Below are positions 53,414 through 62,867 of a stretch of 64,000 bases of DNA, piece after piece (the stretch's first letter is position 1; each line of letters begins with the position of its first letter). The stretch is from Sedimenticola selenatireducens DSM 17993 (GTDB taxonomy: Bacteria; Pseudomonadota; Gammaproteobacteria; Chromatiales; Chromatiaceae), in contig NZ_ATZE01000004.1 of assembly GCF_000428045.1 (NCBI RefSeq), forward strand, positions 1-64,000, in the 5' to 3' direction. A program made the position numbers and the translations under genes. The notes beneath the pieces are model-generated. The model saw only the letters and a program-made list of their open reading frames with translations. It did no database searches and was not told the DNA's origin.

Positions 53414-56125
53414 ATGAGTACCTCGTATAAGCAGGCCGTAACGCTGACGGTCGGGCAAACAGATTACACCATATATCCTTTTGACCAGCTACAGAAGCGG
53501 TATGCAATTGAGCGGCTGCCTTTTTCACTGCGCATATTGCTGGAAAACCTGCTGCGGCACGGGTCTGAGATCTTTGTGACGGATGAAGATGTCGAGTTCC
53601 TTGCCAATTGGGATCCACAGGCCGAACCAACACAGGAGATCGCCTTTGTTCCGTCCCGGGTGCTGCTGCAGGATTTTACCGGTGTGCCGGCCATTGTGGA
53701 TCTGGCGGCGATGCGTGACGCCATGGTCGAACTGGGTGGTTCTCCCGCCAGTATCAATCCGCTCTCTCCGGTGGAACTGGTAATCGATCATTCGGTGATG
53801 GTGGACCACTTCGGCACGGCGGAAGCGTTGAACCAAAATACGGAAATTGAAATATCGCGTAATCTTGAGCGTTACAAGTTTCTGCGCTGGGGCCAGACGG
53901 CCTTTGAGAATTTTAGTGTGGTGCCGCCGGGTACCGGTATTGTGCATCAGGTTAATCTCGAATATCTCGCCCGCGGGGTTTTTACAAAGCAGTGTGACGG
54001 CGAACAGTTGGCCTATCCGGACAGCCTGGTGGGAACAGACTCCCACACCACCATGATCAACGGTTTGGGTGTGCTGGGATGGGGGGTGGGGGGGATCGAG
54101 GCGGAAGCCGCCATGCTTGGTCAGCCGATAACCATGTTGATACCCCAGGTGGTGGGGTTCCGGCTGGTTGGAAAACTGCCGGAAGGGGCAACCGCCACCG
54201 ATCTGGTGTTGACGGTGACCGAGCGTCTGCGCCAGTTTGGTGTGGTGGGGAAATTCGTTGAGTTTTTTGGCAACGGACTGGCAAACCTGTCACTTGCCGA
54301 CCGCGCCACAATTGCCAATATGGCACCGGAATACGGCGCCACCTGCGGCATCTTTCCGATAGATGCCGAGACCATTCGTTACCTGCAACTGACCGGCAGG
54401 GATGAACATACGCTGCAATTGGTGGAAAGTTACACGCGCAGGATGGGGTTGTGGCACGATGCGGATACGCCTGAGGCGGACTACAGCGCTTTGTTGACAC
54501 TGGATCTGTCGGAAGTGGTGCCCTCCATTGCCGGGCCCAAACGGCCACAGGATAGAATCCCCTTGACTGAAGCCAAGGCCAGCTTTTTGCATCTTCTTTC
54601 GGAGCACAGACAACAGGCACCCGCCACCGCCGATGTAACCGATTTTGATGAAGAGGGTGGACACCCGCCGAGCGATTCCGGTGCGGTTGAAGTCACCTAT
54701 CGGGGGGAGACCTTCAATCTTGAACAGGGTGCCGTGGTGATTGCCGCCATTACCAGCTGTACCAACACCTCCAATCCGGCCGTTCTGGTGGCTGCGGGTC
54801 TTCTGGCAAGAAATGCACGCAAGCTTGGATTAAAAGCCAAACCCTGGGTCAAGACCAGTTTTGCCCCTGGGTCCAAGGTGGTAACTGACTATCTGCAACG
54901 TGCCGGCCTGATGGAGGAACTTGAGGCGCTGGGCTTCTATCTGGTCGGTTATGGATGTACCACCTGTATCGGTAATTCAGGACCGCTGGCCAAAGAGATC
55001 AGTCAGGGAATCAATGCCGGCAATCTGCTGGTCACCTCGGTGCTCTCCGGCAATCGCAATTTTGAAGGGCGGATACATCAGGAGGTCAGAGCCAACTACC
55101 TGGCATCTCCACCGTTGGTAGTGGCCTACGCCCTTGCCGGCAACATGAATGTCGATCTGTATAACGACCCCATCGGTCATGGTCCCGAAGGCAAGCCGGT
55201 GACATTATCGGATATCTGGCCGGCTAGTAGCGAGATTCAGCAAGTGATGGCCGGTTCGCTGGATGCGGAGATGTTCAGGAAGAAATACCAGGATGTCTAC
55301 ACCGGGAATGAGATCTGGAACAATCTGCCGATTGAGACCGGTGAACGCTATGCCTGGTCGGATTCCACCTATGTACGACTACCTACATTCTTTGAGCGTA
55401 TTGCAGAAAAGCGTCCAGGCGTGAACTCGATAGAGGATGCCCGTTGCCTGGTGAAAGTGGCCGACAGTATCACCACCGACCATATTTCACCGGCTGGCGC
55501 CATCGCTGTCGACAGCCCGGCGGGACGCTATCTGCAGGCTCACCGGGTGGCACCACAGGACTTCAACTCCTATGGGTCACGACGGGGCAATCATGAGGTG
55601 ATGATGCGCGGTACCTTTGCCAATATCCGTCTACAGAATCAACTGGCGCCGGGAACGGAAGGTAGCTGGACCACCCACTTCCCATCCGGAGAACAGCTCT
55701 CCATATTTGATGCAGCAGAGCGATATAAAGAAGCGCAGACACCCCTCATTGTGCTTGCCGGCAAAGAGTACGGTACCGGTTCGTCCCGCGACTGGGCGGC
55801 CAAGGGTCCGGCGTTGCTGGGGGTCAAGGCGGTGATCGCCGAGAGTTACGAGCGTATTCATCGTTCCAATTTGATCGGCATGGGGATTTTGCCACTGCAG
55901 TTCAGGGCGGAGGAATCTGCCGATGTGCTCAATCTGGAAGGCACGGAATATTTTTCAATTCCCGCTATCACCGAGGGCCAGGAATCGGTTGTGGTATCCG
56001 CCCGCAGGGAAAGTGGCGGTATGATCAGTTTCAAGGCAAAAATTCGTATCGACACACCCAATGAATTCGCCTATTACGAAAATGGGGGAATATTACACTT
56101 TGTGTTAAGGCGATTGGCCGGGTAG
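53414..56125 (+). CDS. acnA: Aconitate hydratase A
   Basis: A 903-residue aconitase of the AcnA/IRP1 type. The [4Fe-4S] ligands are Cys in TSCTNTSNP and the pair in GCTTCIGNSGPL. The substrate-binding HQVNLEYLARGV, SHTTMINGLGVLGWGVGGIEAEAAMLGQ and SRDWAAKG are conserved. It isomerises citrate to isocitrate and in many bacteria also binds mRNA when iron-free. The start ATG 53414 follows a GGAGG. The 267-base gap before it, next to the divergent rim operon, must carry its promoter. Confidence 0.96.
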   Translation: MSTSYKQAVTLTVGQTDYTIYPFDQLQKRYAIERLPFSLRILLENLLRHGSEIFVTDEDVEFLANWDPQAEPTQEIAFVPSRVLLQDFTGVPAIVDLAAMRDAMVELGGSPASINPLSPVELVIDHSVMVDHFGTAEALNQNTEIEISRNLERYKFLRWGQTAFENFSVVPPGTGIVHQVNLEYLARGVFTKQCDGEQLAYPDSLVGTDSHTTMINGLGVLGWGVGGIEAEAAMLGQPITMLIPQVVGFRLVGKLPEGATATDLVLTVTERLRQFGVVGKFVEFFGNGLANLSLADRATIANMAPEYGATCGIFPIDAETIRYLQLTGRDEHTLQLVESYTRRMGLWHDADTPEADYSALLTLDLSEVVPSIAGPKRPQDRIPLTEAKASFLHLLSEHRQQAPATADVTDFDEEGGHPPSDSGAVEVTYRGETFNLEQGAVVIAAITSCTNTSNPAVLVAAGLLARNARKLGLKAKPWVKTSFAPGSKVVTDYLQRAGLMEELEALGFYLVGYGCTTCIGNSGPLAKEISQGINAGNLLVTSVLSGNRNFEGRIHQEVRANYLASPPLVVAYALAGNMNVDLYNDPIGHGPEGKPVTLSDIWPASSEIQQVMAGSLDAEMFRKKYQDVYTGNEIWNNLPIETGERYAWSDSTYVRLPTFFERIAEKRPGVNSIEDARCLVKVADSITTDHISPAGAIAVDSPAGRYLQAHRVAPQDFNSYGSRRGNHEVMMRGTFANIRLQNQLAPGTEGSWTTHFPSGEQLSIFDAAERYKEAQTPLIVLAGKEYGTGSSRDWAAKGPALLGVKAVIAESYERIHRSNLIGMGILPLQFRAEESADVLNLEGTEYFSIPAITEGQESVVVSARRESGGMISFKAKIRIDTPNEFAYYENGGILHFVLRRLAG

Positions 56126-56207
56126 CTGAACCTGTCGGGTAAGTGCTTAAGACCACTGTTTATTGTCACCGGCTGAATGCCGGTATCTATCGGGAGCCGA
56201 GGCTCAT

Positions 56208-57557
56208 GTGGGACCGTTAAAAAATACCCGGCTCTACAAGCTTTGGGATCAGTTGCGCTCCAGTTACTGGTTTTTGCCAACTGTTATTGTAGCGCTGTCG
56301 ATAGGGTTGGCATCGTTATTGATCGTCGCCGATCACCGTTACCCGTTTGATCAGACATCCCGCTCATCCTGGCTGTTCCTGGGCACGGCGGAATCTGCTC
56401 GGGTGATTCTCTCCACCATTGCCACCGCCATGATCACGATTGTCAGCCTGACATTTTCCATGACTATTGTGGTTTTGACGCTCGCCAGTTCCCAGTTTGG
56501 ACCACGTCTGATCTACAATTTTATGCGCGACCGCAATAACCAGGTTGCGTTGGGCGTTTTTCTGGCTTGTTTTGTGTTTTGCATATTGATATTGCGTTCT
56601 GTGAAATCGGATGTTGCGGGAAATTTCGTGCCACAGCTTGGCACCACCGCCGCCATGGCGTTCGCACTGTTCAGTGTGGGTACGCTGATATTCTTTATTC
56701 ATCACATTGCCGACAGCATCCATGCCAGCAGAATAATTGCCAATGTACGCAATGAACTTGAACTCATCGTTACGCGACTGATGCCTGCGCGATCCGGGAC
56801 AGGATTGTCCGAGGAAACCGAATGGCAGCGCCTGATGGATATGATCGATTCCTCGTCCATGCCTATAGCGGCGCGTGACCGGGGTATTCTGCAGGCTATT
56901 GAAGAGGCGGAATTGCTGGAGTGGGCACAGCGACATGATCTGTTGATCCGGCTGTATCATCGCCCGGGGGCGTTCGTCATTCGTGGTACCCCCCTGTTTG
57001 AAGTGTACCCTCGTGAACGCGTGCCCGTGGATCAGTTGGTCCTCCTGCAAGATGCGTTTCGATTTGGCAATAAACGTACCCTGGTTCAGGATATCGAGTT
57101 TGCGTTTCAACAACTTGTTGAAATCGGCGTACGGGCTTTGTCACCGGGAATAAACGACCCATTCACCGCAATGTCATGTGTGGAGGAACTTGGCTCGGGG
57201 ATTGCACTGGTTGCAATGCGCGGGTCACAGCCACGAATATGGCGGGACACTGGAGGAAAACCCCGGATACTGGTAAAGGCGGTGGAGTTTGAAGGCCTTG
57301 CCGATATCGCTTTTAATCAGATCAGACAGGCCGGTAGCCGCCACGTCGCGGTAATGATACGCATGCTGGAGGTGATCGGAGACGTTGCATCAACACTCTC
57401 TGATCAACAGCAGCGCAGCGTCTTGAGGCGGCATGCCGATGCCGTTCATGCGGCGGCAACTCAATCTGCCCGGAACAAGGGGGACCGGGCAGATATCGAT
57501 GCGCGTTTTCAACAGGCAGTCAGTCAGCTTGGTGAGATCAATAAAGCCGATGCCTGA
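56208..57557 (+). CDS. DUF2254 membrane protein
   Basis: A membrane protein of about 449 residues with four N-terminal helices (within the first 170 residues) and a soluble C-terminal part. LTFSMTIVVLTLASSQFGPRLIYNFMRD and IHHIADSIHASRIIANV are typical of DUF2254. Function is unknown. GTG 56208 is chosen because GAGG stands five bases before it, while the frame is open back to a TTG at 56163. It follows acnA by about 80 bases, possibly by chance. Confidence 0.8.
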   Translation: MGPLKNTRLYKLWDQLRSSYWFLPTVIVALSIGLASLLIVADHRYPFDQTSRSSWLFLGTAESARVILSTIATAMITIVSLTFSMTIVVLTLASSQFGPRLIYNFMRDRNNQVALGVFLACFVFCILILRSVKSDVAGNFVPQLGTTAAMAFALFSVGTLIFFIHHIADSIHASRIIANVRNELELIVTRLMPARSGTGLSEETEWQRLMDMIDSSSMPIAARDRGILQAIEEAELLEWAQRHDLLIRLYHRPGAFVIRGTPLFEVYPRERVPVDQLVLLQDAFRFGNKRTLVQDIEFAFQQLVEIGVRALSPGINDPFTAMSCVEELGSGIALVAMRGSQPRIWRDTGGKPRILVKAVEFEGLADIAFNQIRQAGSRHVAVMIRMLEVIGDVASTLSDQQQRSVLRRHADAVHAAATQSARNKGDRADIDARFQQAVSQLGEINKADA

Positions 57558-57726
57558 TCAATCGATACGCCAATCCTGATAGTGCGGCATTGGTGTTTTG
57601 GGTGTCCGGCAGGGCCTGTTTCGTCATGCAGCAACCGGCGGGTTTGCTCACTTGGCACCTGCGGCCAGCTATCTTTATGTCGATATAGTTCGGCATTACC
57701 CCTTTTATTTTGGTGGATTGTTGTTG

Positions 57727-57755
57727 TTGACAAAGGTTGCATATGCAACTAAGTT
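57727..57755 (+). promoter_or_regulatory. TRAP operon promoter with an operator in the spacer
   Basis: A consensus -35 TTGACA (57727-57732), a 17-base spacer (57733-57749) and TAAGTT as -10 (57750-57755). The spacer ends with the perfect palindrome GTTGCATATGCAAC (57736-57749), the same GTTGC-N4-GCAAC as in the aromatic-cluster promoter. A repressor bound there would block RNA polymerase. Confidence 0.72.
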
Positions 57756-57783
57756 CATTTGACAAGCAGATCCTGGAGGAGGG

Positions 57784-58815
57784 ATGCACATGATAAAGAG
57801 AACCATAACAGCCGGCTTGTTGATCGCGGCCACTCTGACCAGTTTTGCTGCATCTGCAGCAAATCCGATTGAACTCAAGATGAGTCATTTTCTTCCATCG
57901 ACACATCCGATTCAGCGGGATTTCCTGGAGCCTTGGGCCAAAGAGCTGGAAGAACGCACCAACGGACAGGTGAAGGTGCAGATTTTTCCGGCGGGTTCAT
58001 CCTTTGGTCATGTAGCCAAACAGATGGACCAGGCGCGTGCCGGGGTGGTGGATATCGCACATGGTCTTTCCGGAATCCCGCGGGGACGCCTTCCCAAAAC
58101 TTCGATTATCGATTTGCCCTTTCTGGTTCAAAGTGCCGATGCCGCGAGTAAAACCCTGTGGAAACTCTATCCGGATCACCTGACGGATGAATACAAGGGT
58201 GTGAAGGTGCTGGCGCTGCATGCGCACAATGCCGGCCTGATCCATACGCGCGGCAAAAAAGTGACCACCATGGAGGATCTGAATGGATTGCGGTTGCGTG
58301 CACCGTCCCTCGCCATCTCCATGATGCTGGAAGAGCTGGGTGCGTCTCCTGTCGGCATGCCACCCACCCAGGTGTATGAAAACCTTGAGAAGGGCGTGAT
58401 AGACGGTACCGTGTTTCCCTGGGAGGCGGTGAACGGCTTTAAGCTCTACGAACCGTTGAACTACCATCTGGACGCCAAGGCGTATACCACATCGTTCTAT
58501 TTTGTAATGAATGAGCGAAAGTACAGGTCCCTGCCGGAGGATGTCAGAAAGGTGATTGATGAGATGTCCGGACAGACCCTGGTAAACAAGTTCGGAGACT
58601 GGTGGAACCAGTGGGACCAGCCAGGCCTGGATGCCGCTGTCAAGAAGGGTAATGAGATAGCAAGCCTGACCGATGAACAGCGGGACAAGTGGCGGGAGCG
58701 CCTGGCACCGGTGATTGATAAGTATCTCGCCAGCCTTGAGCAGCAGGGTGTCAAGGATGCCCGCGAAATTTACAAGAAAGCTCAGGAGTATGTCGCCGAA
58801 TTTGAAGGCAAGTAA
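57784..58815 (+). CDS. TRAP transporter substrate-binding protein (DctP family)
   Basis: A 343-residue periplasmic binding protein with a signal peptide (ending SFAASAA, cleavage near 27). The family core includes LKMSHFLPSTHPIQRDFLEPWAKELEERTNGQVKVQIFP in its first part, the substrate-arginine region GLRLRAPS and GVIDGTVFPWEAV. It brings organic or aromatic acids to the DctQM membrane complex. A GGAGGAGGG site leads into ATG 57784 and a second ATG at 57790. The substrate is unknown; the shared operator with the aromatic cluster suggests an aromatic or phenylpropanoid acid. Confidence 0.93.
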   Translation: MHMIKRTITAGLLIAATLTSFAASAANPIELKMSHFLPSTHPIQRDFLEPWAKELEERTNGQVKVQIFPAGSSFGHVAKQMDQARAGVVDIAHGLSGIPRGRLPKTSIIDLPFLVQSADAASKTLWKLYPDHLTDEYKGVKVLALHAHNAGLIHTRGKKVTTMEDLNGLRLRAPSLAISMMLEELGASPVGMPPTQVYENLEKGVIDGTVFPWEAVNGFKLYEPLNYHLDAKAYTTSFYFVMNERKYRSLPEDVRKVIDEMSGQTLVNKFGDWWNQWDQPGLDAAVKKGNEIASLTDEQRDKWRERLAPVIDKYLASLEQQGVKDAREIYKKAQEYVAEFEGK

Positions 58816-58879
58816 GTTGCAGCTGTGGTGATGGGCGGCGTCCATCACCACATCCGCTCAAACCGACGCACAGGTTACT

Positions 58880-59386
58880 ATGTTTCAACGAATGAACCGC
58901 GCTCTGCTACAGATCAGCAAATGGTCGGCCTGGAGTGGCATGATACTGCTGCTGGGCGCTGTATTTACCACCACGGCCGATATCCTGGCCAGAAAGCTGT
59001 TCGGTTTCACTTATCAGGGTACGATCGATATTGTTCAGCTGCTTGTTCTGTCATCCGCCTTCTTGTCCATTCCCTACGCCTTTATCACTCGCAGCCATGT
59101 CGCGGTCGCCATCTTCACCGATAAATTCGGTGATCGCGGACGGGCCGCTATCTCGGCTCTGGCAGCCTTTTTGGGTACCGTTATTATGGCGGCGTTCGGT
59201 TGGTTTGGTTTTAATCATGCAAGCATGCAGATGGAGTATGGCGATGTTTCCCAGACAATCGGCATTCCAATTGTCTGGTATTGGGTCCCGGTGATCTACG
59301 GTTGTGCCTTGTCCAGTCTGATTTCCCTGATGATGAGTGGTGAGTCGATTTATAAAACGCTGCTGGGGGAGCGTTCCCTGTCATGA
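58880..59386 (+). CDS. TRAP transporter small membrane subunit (DctQ family)
   Basis: A 168-residue protein with four helices (about 15-35, 50-68, 90-110, 132-152). LGAVFTTTADILARKLFGFTYQGTIDIVQLL has the typical DctQ polar residues. It is 64 bases after the binding-protein gene and 30 bases before the large subunit. Confidence 0.93.
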   Translation: MFQRMNRALLQISKWSAWSGMILLLGAVFTTTADILARKLFGFTYQGTIDIVQLLVLSSAFLSIPYAFITRSHVAVAIFTDKFGDRGRAAISALAAFLGTVIMAAFGWFGFNHASMQMEYGDVSQTIGIPIVWYWVPVIYGCALSSLISLMMSGESIYKTLLGERSLS

Positions 59387-59416
59387 TTATTGCTGATTAT
59401 TTCCCGGTGACTGTCC

Positions 59417-60718
59417 ATGTCTGAAACAGCCATTGGATTAGTCGCCTTCGGGGTGATGTTTGTGCTGATCGGATTGCGTGTGCCCATTGCCATTGCCATG
59501 GCGACGGTGGGTGCGATTGGTGGTCTGATTCTCAATGGACCTGACAGTGTTATTTTTGTCATGGGATCGCTCCCATTTGAAACGGTCTTTCCCTACAGCC
59601 TATCGGTGATACCACTGTTCATCATGATGGGGGTGTTCGCCGCCCGAGCCGGTCTCTCAAAAAGCCTCTACGCAGCGGTGCATGCCTTTATTGGACACTA
59701 CCGTGGTGGATTGGGCATGGCGACGGTCGGTGCCTGCGCCGCTTTCGGGGCCATCTGCGGCAGCAGCTTGGCCACGGCCGCCACCATGAGCAAGGTGGCC
59801 ATGCCGGAGATGCGCAAGCGCAATTATCATGATGGTCTGGCTGCGGCAAGTATTGCGGCGGGAGGCACATTGGGCGTGCTGATTCCTCCCAGCGTCATTA
59901 TGGTGATCTATGCCCTGCTGACAGAACAGTCCATAGGGCAGATGTTTGCGGCAGCGATTATTCCGGGGATTGTCGCCACGCTGCTCTATATGCTGGCGGT
60001 CTGGGGACAGACCCTGGTCAACCCCGCAGCCGGGCCTGCCGACGAGCGGGTGGGGATGCGCGGGCGTATTCAGGCATTAATCAACGTCTGGCCGGTTCTG
60101 CTGCTGTTCAGTGTGGTCATCGGCGGTATCTATATGGGTTGGTTTTCTCCAACAGAAGCCGCCGCCATCGGTGCTTTTGGCGCCTTCCTGCTGGCCGCGC
60201 TGAAGCGAAAACTGAACCGGGAAGTATTTCTCGACGGTCTCGGTGAAACCGCCACCACCAGCGGCATGATTTTTATGATACTGATCGGTACGGCACTGTT
60301 TAACTATTTTGTCGAGACCACCGGCCTGCCGCATCGGCTGGTCGGCTATGTGGGTGAGTTGGGCTGGGCTCCGTTTGCCATTCTGCTCATGCTGATCATT
60401 TTCTATATCCTGCTCGGCTGTGTGATGGATGCGCTCTCCATGTTGCTGCTGACCCTGCCATTTGTCTTTCCGCTTATCCAGTCACTGGGTTTCGATCCGA
60501 TCTGGTTCGGTATCATCATGGTATCCGTGGTGGAGGTGGGTCTTATCACGCCGCCGGTCGGGATGAACCTGTTCGTGATTATGGCAACAACACCTGGCTT
60601 GAAGTTGGGCACGGTCAGTCGGGGGGTGATACCTTTTCTGCTGGCCGATGTCGTGCGGATTACGCTGCTGATCCTGTTCCCAGCCCTGGTGCTCTGGTTA
60701 CCTTCGTTTATGCAGTAG
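59417..60718 (+). CDS. TRAP transporter large membrane subunit (DctM family)
   Basis: A 433-residue integral membrane protein with about 12 helices, the sodium-driven permease of the TRAP system. GACAAFGAICGSSLATAATMSKVAMPEM and GGTLGVLIPPSVIMVIYALLTEQSIGQMF are the DctM signatures, and TPPVGMNLFV lies near the C-terminus. It is followed after 13 bases by the bacteriohemerythrin gene. Confidence 0.95.
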   Translation: MSETAIGLVAFGVMFVLIGLRVPIAIAMATVGAIGGLILNGPDSVIFVMGSLPFETVFPYSLSVIPLFIMMGVFAARAGLSKSLYAAVHAFIGHYRGGLGMATVGACAAFGAICGSSLATAATMSKVAMPEMRKRNYHDGLAAASIAAGGTLGVLIPPSVIMVIYALLTEQSIGQMFAAAIIPGIVATLLYMLAVWGQTLVNPAAGPADERVGMRGRIQALINVWPVLLLFSVVIGGIYMGWFSPTEAAAIGAFGAFLLAALKRKLNREVFLDGLGETATTSGMIFMILIGTALFNYFVETTGLPHRLVGYVGELGWAPFAILLMLIIFYILLGCVMDALSMLLLTLPFVFPLIQSLGFDPIWFGIIMVSVVEVGLITPPVGMNLFVIMATTPGLKLGTVSRGVIPFLLADVVRITLLILFPALVLWLPSFMQ

Positions 60719-60731
60719 CAAGGAACTGACT

Positions 60732-61139
60732 ATGGCAAGATTGGAATGGAGTGAGAGTTACAGTGTCGGCGTGCCCCGGCTGGATGCACAGCACAAGGTG
60801 CTGATCCGGGTTATCAACCAGTTGGAAGAGGAGCGGCGTACCGGCGGCTTGATCGTCAGCGTATTTGCCGAGTTGCGACGTTATGTCAGGGAACACTTCA
60901 GGGATGAAGAGGCGATGATGCGGGCGGCCGGCTATGCGGACCTTGAGGCTCATATACAGGGGCATCGGCAGTTTGAAGAGTGGCTGACCTCCATTGAAAT
61001 GGTTTACAACAGTGGCGGCGCCTCCGCTTACTACATTGCCGAGAGCGTGCATGACTTTCTCAAGGACTGGCTCATCACCCATATCCTGGCCAAGGATATG
61101 GCGTATAAAGAGACCTTGACCGGACATATACCGGGGTAA
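60732..61139 (+). CDS. Bacteriohemerythrin
   Basis: A 135-residue di-iron oxygen-binding protein. All seven iron ligands can be placed: His21, His55, Glu59, His74, His78, His117 and Asp122 (WLITHILAKDMAYK). No signaling domain is attached. Free bacteriohemerythrins carry or sense oxygen. Its position 13 bases after the TRAP large subunit and 26 bases before a MarR regulator suggests co-transcription with both. It might supply oxygen to monooxygenases and dioxygenases in the same regulon, which is inference. Confidence 0.93.
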   Translation: MARLEWSESYSVGVPRLDAQHKVLIRVINQLEEERRTGGLIVSVFAELRRYVREHFRDEEAMMRAAGYADLEAHIQGHRQFEEWLTSIEMVYNSGGASAYYIAESVHDFLKDWLITHILAKDMAYKETLTGHIPG

Positions 61140-61165
61140 GCGGCGGCACGGGTCGAGGTATTACC

Positions 61166-61612
61166 ATGAAACTTGCCAGTTTTCTGCCCTACCGGTTCTC
61201 TGTGTTGACGCACAATATTTCACAAAGTATTGCCTCGATCTATTCAAGTCGGTTTCACATCTCGGCCCAGGAGTGGCGCATCATTGCCAATCTGGGTAAT
61301 GGGCCGCCGCAATCGGCCAATGAAATCGGCAGCCATGTCAATCTGGATAAGGTGCAGATGAGTCGGGCGTTGACCAAGCTGATCAAGAAGGGGTTGGTGT
61401 TGCGCACGTTCGACAAGCTGGATAAACGAAAATCCTCGCTGAAGCTCAGCAGAAAAGGTCTGCAGTTGTATGAAAAAATTGTGCCGATCGCGCTGGAACG
61501 GGAGCGGCAGTTAATCGCAGTTCTGAACCGACAGGAGAGGGCGCAACTGGATGCGATTCTGGAAAAGCTGGAGAGGCGGGCGGAAGCGCTGAATACCCTG
61601 AAGGTCGACTGA
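61166..61612 (+). CDS. MarR-family regulator of the TRAP operon
   Basis: A 148-residue winged-helix regulator and paralogue of the MarR protein at 23181-23672. About half the residues are identical, including the recognition helix (LDKVQMSRALTKL) and IVPIALERERQL. It ends the TRAP-bacteriohemerythrin operon. As both paralogues probably recognise GTTGC-N4-GCAAC, they may regulate each other's loci. The ligand is unknown. Confidence 0.9.
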   Translation: MKLASFLPYRFSVLTHNISQSIASIYSSRFHISAQEWRIIANLGNGPPQSANEIGSHVNLDKVQMSRALTKLIKKGLVLRTFDKLDKRKSSLKLSRKGLQLYEKIVPIALERERQLIAVLNRQERAQLDAILEKLERRAEALNTLKVD

Positions 61613-61633
61613 CCACCGGATTTGACGTGGTGG

Positions 61634-61664
61634 CGGGACCGGCGTCAGATTGACTCCGGTCCCG
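61634..61664. terminator. Hairpin between the convergent marR and fba genes
   Basis: CGGGACCGG (61634-61642) pairs with CCGGTCCCG (61656-61664), extended inward by GTCA / TGAC. There is no clear T-tract, but the position between converging genes fits a terminator. Confidence 0.5.
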
Positions 61665-61678
61665 GATGCTCCCTTCCT

Positions 61679-62704
61679 TTATTCACCTGCCGATTCCATC
61701 GTTGACTGATACTCACCGCGCCGTGCTGCGCCATTCAATGCGGCACGTCGGTACAGTGCGTCCTGGGCCGCCGCCACATTACCCGGATCACCCTTCCAGG
61801 CCTGCAGTGCAGGCTGTTGCAGCGCCCGTCCGTAGGAGAAGCTCAGCTCCCAGGGCTGCGGGGTGAGGCAGTTCATCGCGTTGAGATTGGCAGTGGCCTC
61901 CTCCGGTGTCTGACCACCGGAGAGAAAATTGATGCTGGGCAGGGCGGCCGGAACGGTGCGGCGCAGGATTCGCACGGTCTGTCTGGCCACCTCATCCGGT
62001 TTTGCCTGGCGTGCATGGTTTTTTCCCGGCGTGATCATGCTCGGTTTCAGCAGCGCGTGTTCCAGTACCACGTGATGCCGGTGCAGCGCGTGAAACAGGG
62101 CATGCAGCACCGCCTCGCTCACTTCCGCACAGCGAGCGATGCCGTGGTCGCCATCCATTAATACTTCCGGCTCGACGATGGGTACGATGCCCTGTGCCTG
62201 ACAGATGGCGGCATAGCGGGCCAGCATCTCGGCATTGGCCTCGATCGCCAGTCGGCTCGGTGTGCTGTCCGAAATATGATAGACATTGCGCCACTTGGCG
62301 AAACGTGCCCCCTGTGCCTTATAGCCCTCCAGTCGCTGACCCAGGCCATCCAGACCCTGGGTGATCTCATCACCTGGCGCATTGGCCAGCGGTCCCTTGC
62401 CCTTGTCGACCTTGATGCCTGGCACCACGCCTTGTCGTGTGGCCAGCTCCGGCAGCAGTGTGCCGTCATCCGCGCGTTGTTCCAGGGTCTCCTCGAACAG
62501 GATGATGCCACTGATATAATCACCCAGATTGGCTGTCTCCAGGATCAGGCTTCGGTATCGGCGGCGCTGCTCCTCGGTGGATTCAACCCCGATAGCATCG
62601 AAACGTTTGGCGATGGTCGGGCTACTCTCATCGGCCGCAAGAATGCCTTTGCCTTTCTGTACCAACAGCTCGATGGTTGCCTGAAGCTGGTCCTGGATAT
62701 TCAT
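61679..62704 (-). CDS. Class I fructose-bisphosphate aldolase (eukaryote-like type)
   Basis: A 341-residue Schiff-base aldolase. The lysine that forms the Schiff base is in HALLKPSMITPG, and GILAADESSPTIAKRFDAIGVESTEEQRRRYRSL and SGGQTPEEATANLNAMN are typical of the animal/plant-like class I family, unlike DhnA-type enzymes. ATG 62704 with a G-rich site before it is preferred to the GTG three codons earlier. It cleaves fructose-1,6-bisphosphate. It is convergent with marR and divergent from the aminotransferase-like gene. Confidence 0.94.
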   Translation of the reverse strand: MNIQDQLQATIELLVQKGKGILAADESSPTIAKRFDAIGVESTEEQRRRYRSLILETANLGDYISGIILFEETLEQRADDGTLLPELATRQGVVPGIKVDKGKGPLANAPGDEITQGLDGLGQRLEGYKAQGARFAKWRNVYHISDSTPSRLAIEANAEMLARYAAICQAQGIVPIVEPEVLMDGDHGIARCAEVSEAVLHALFHALHRHHVVLEHALLKPSMITPGKNHARQAKPDEVARQTVRILRRTVPAALPSINFLSGGQTPEEATANLNAMNCLTPQPWELSFSYGRALQQPALQAWKGDPGNVAAAQDALYRRAALNGAARRGEYQSTMESAGE

Positions 62705-62867
62705 TTTCCCCACCCCCGATGCAGTCTGAACAATTTGACGATCTTCTGTGAAGTATAGACAGTGACCACCCAGGTTCCGACAAAATGGAACAGGGCGGTT
62801 GGAAAATAACTAATAGAGCAACAACTGCCCTACACAGGAGTGTAGGATAGGTACAGATAAAACGGTT

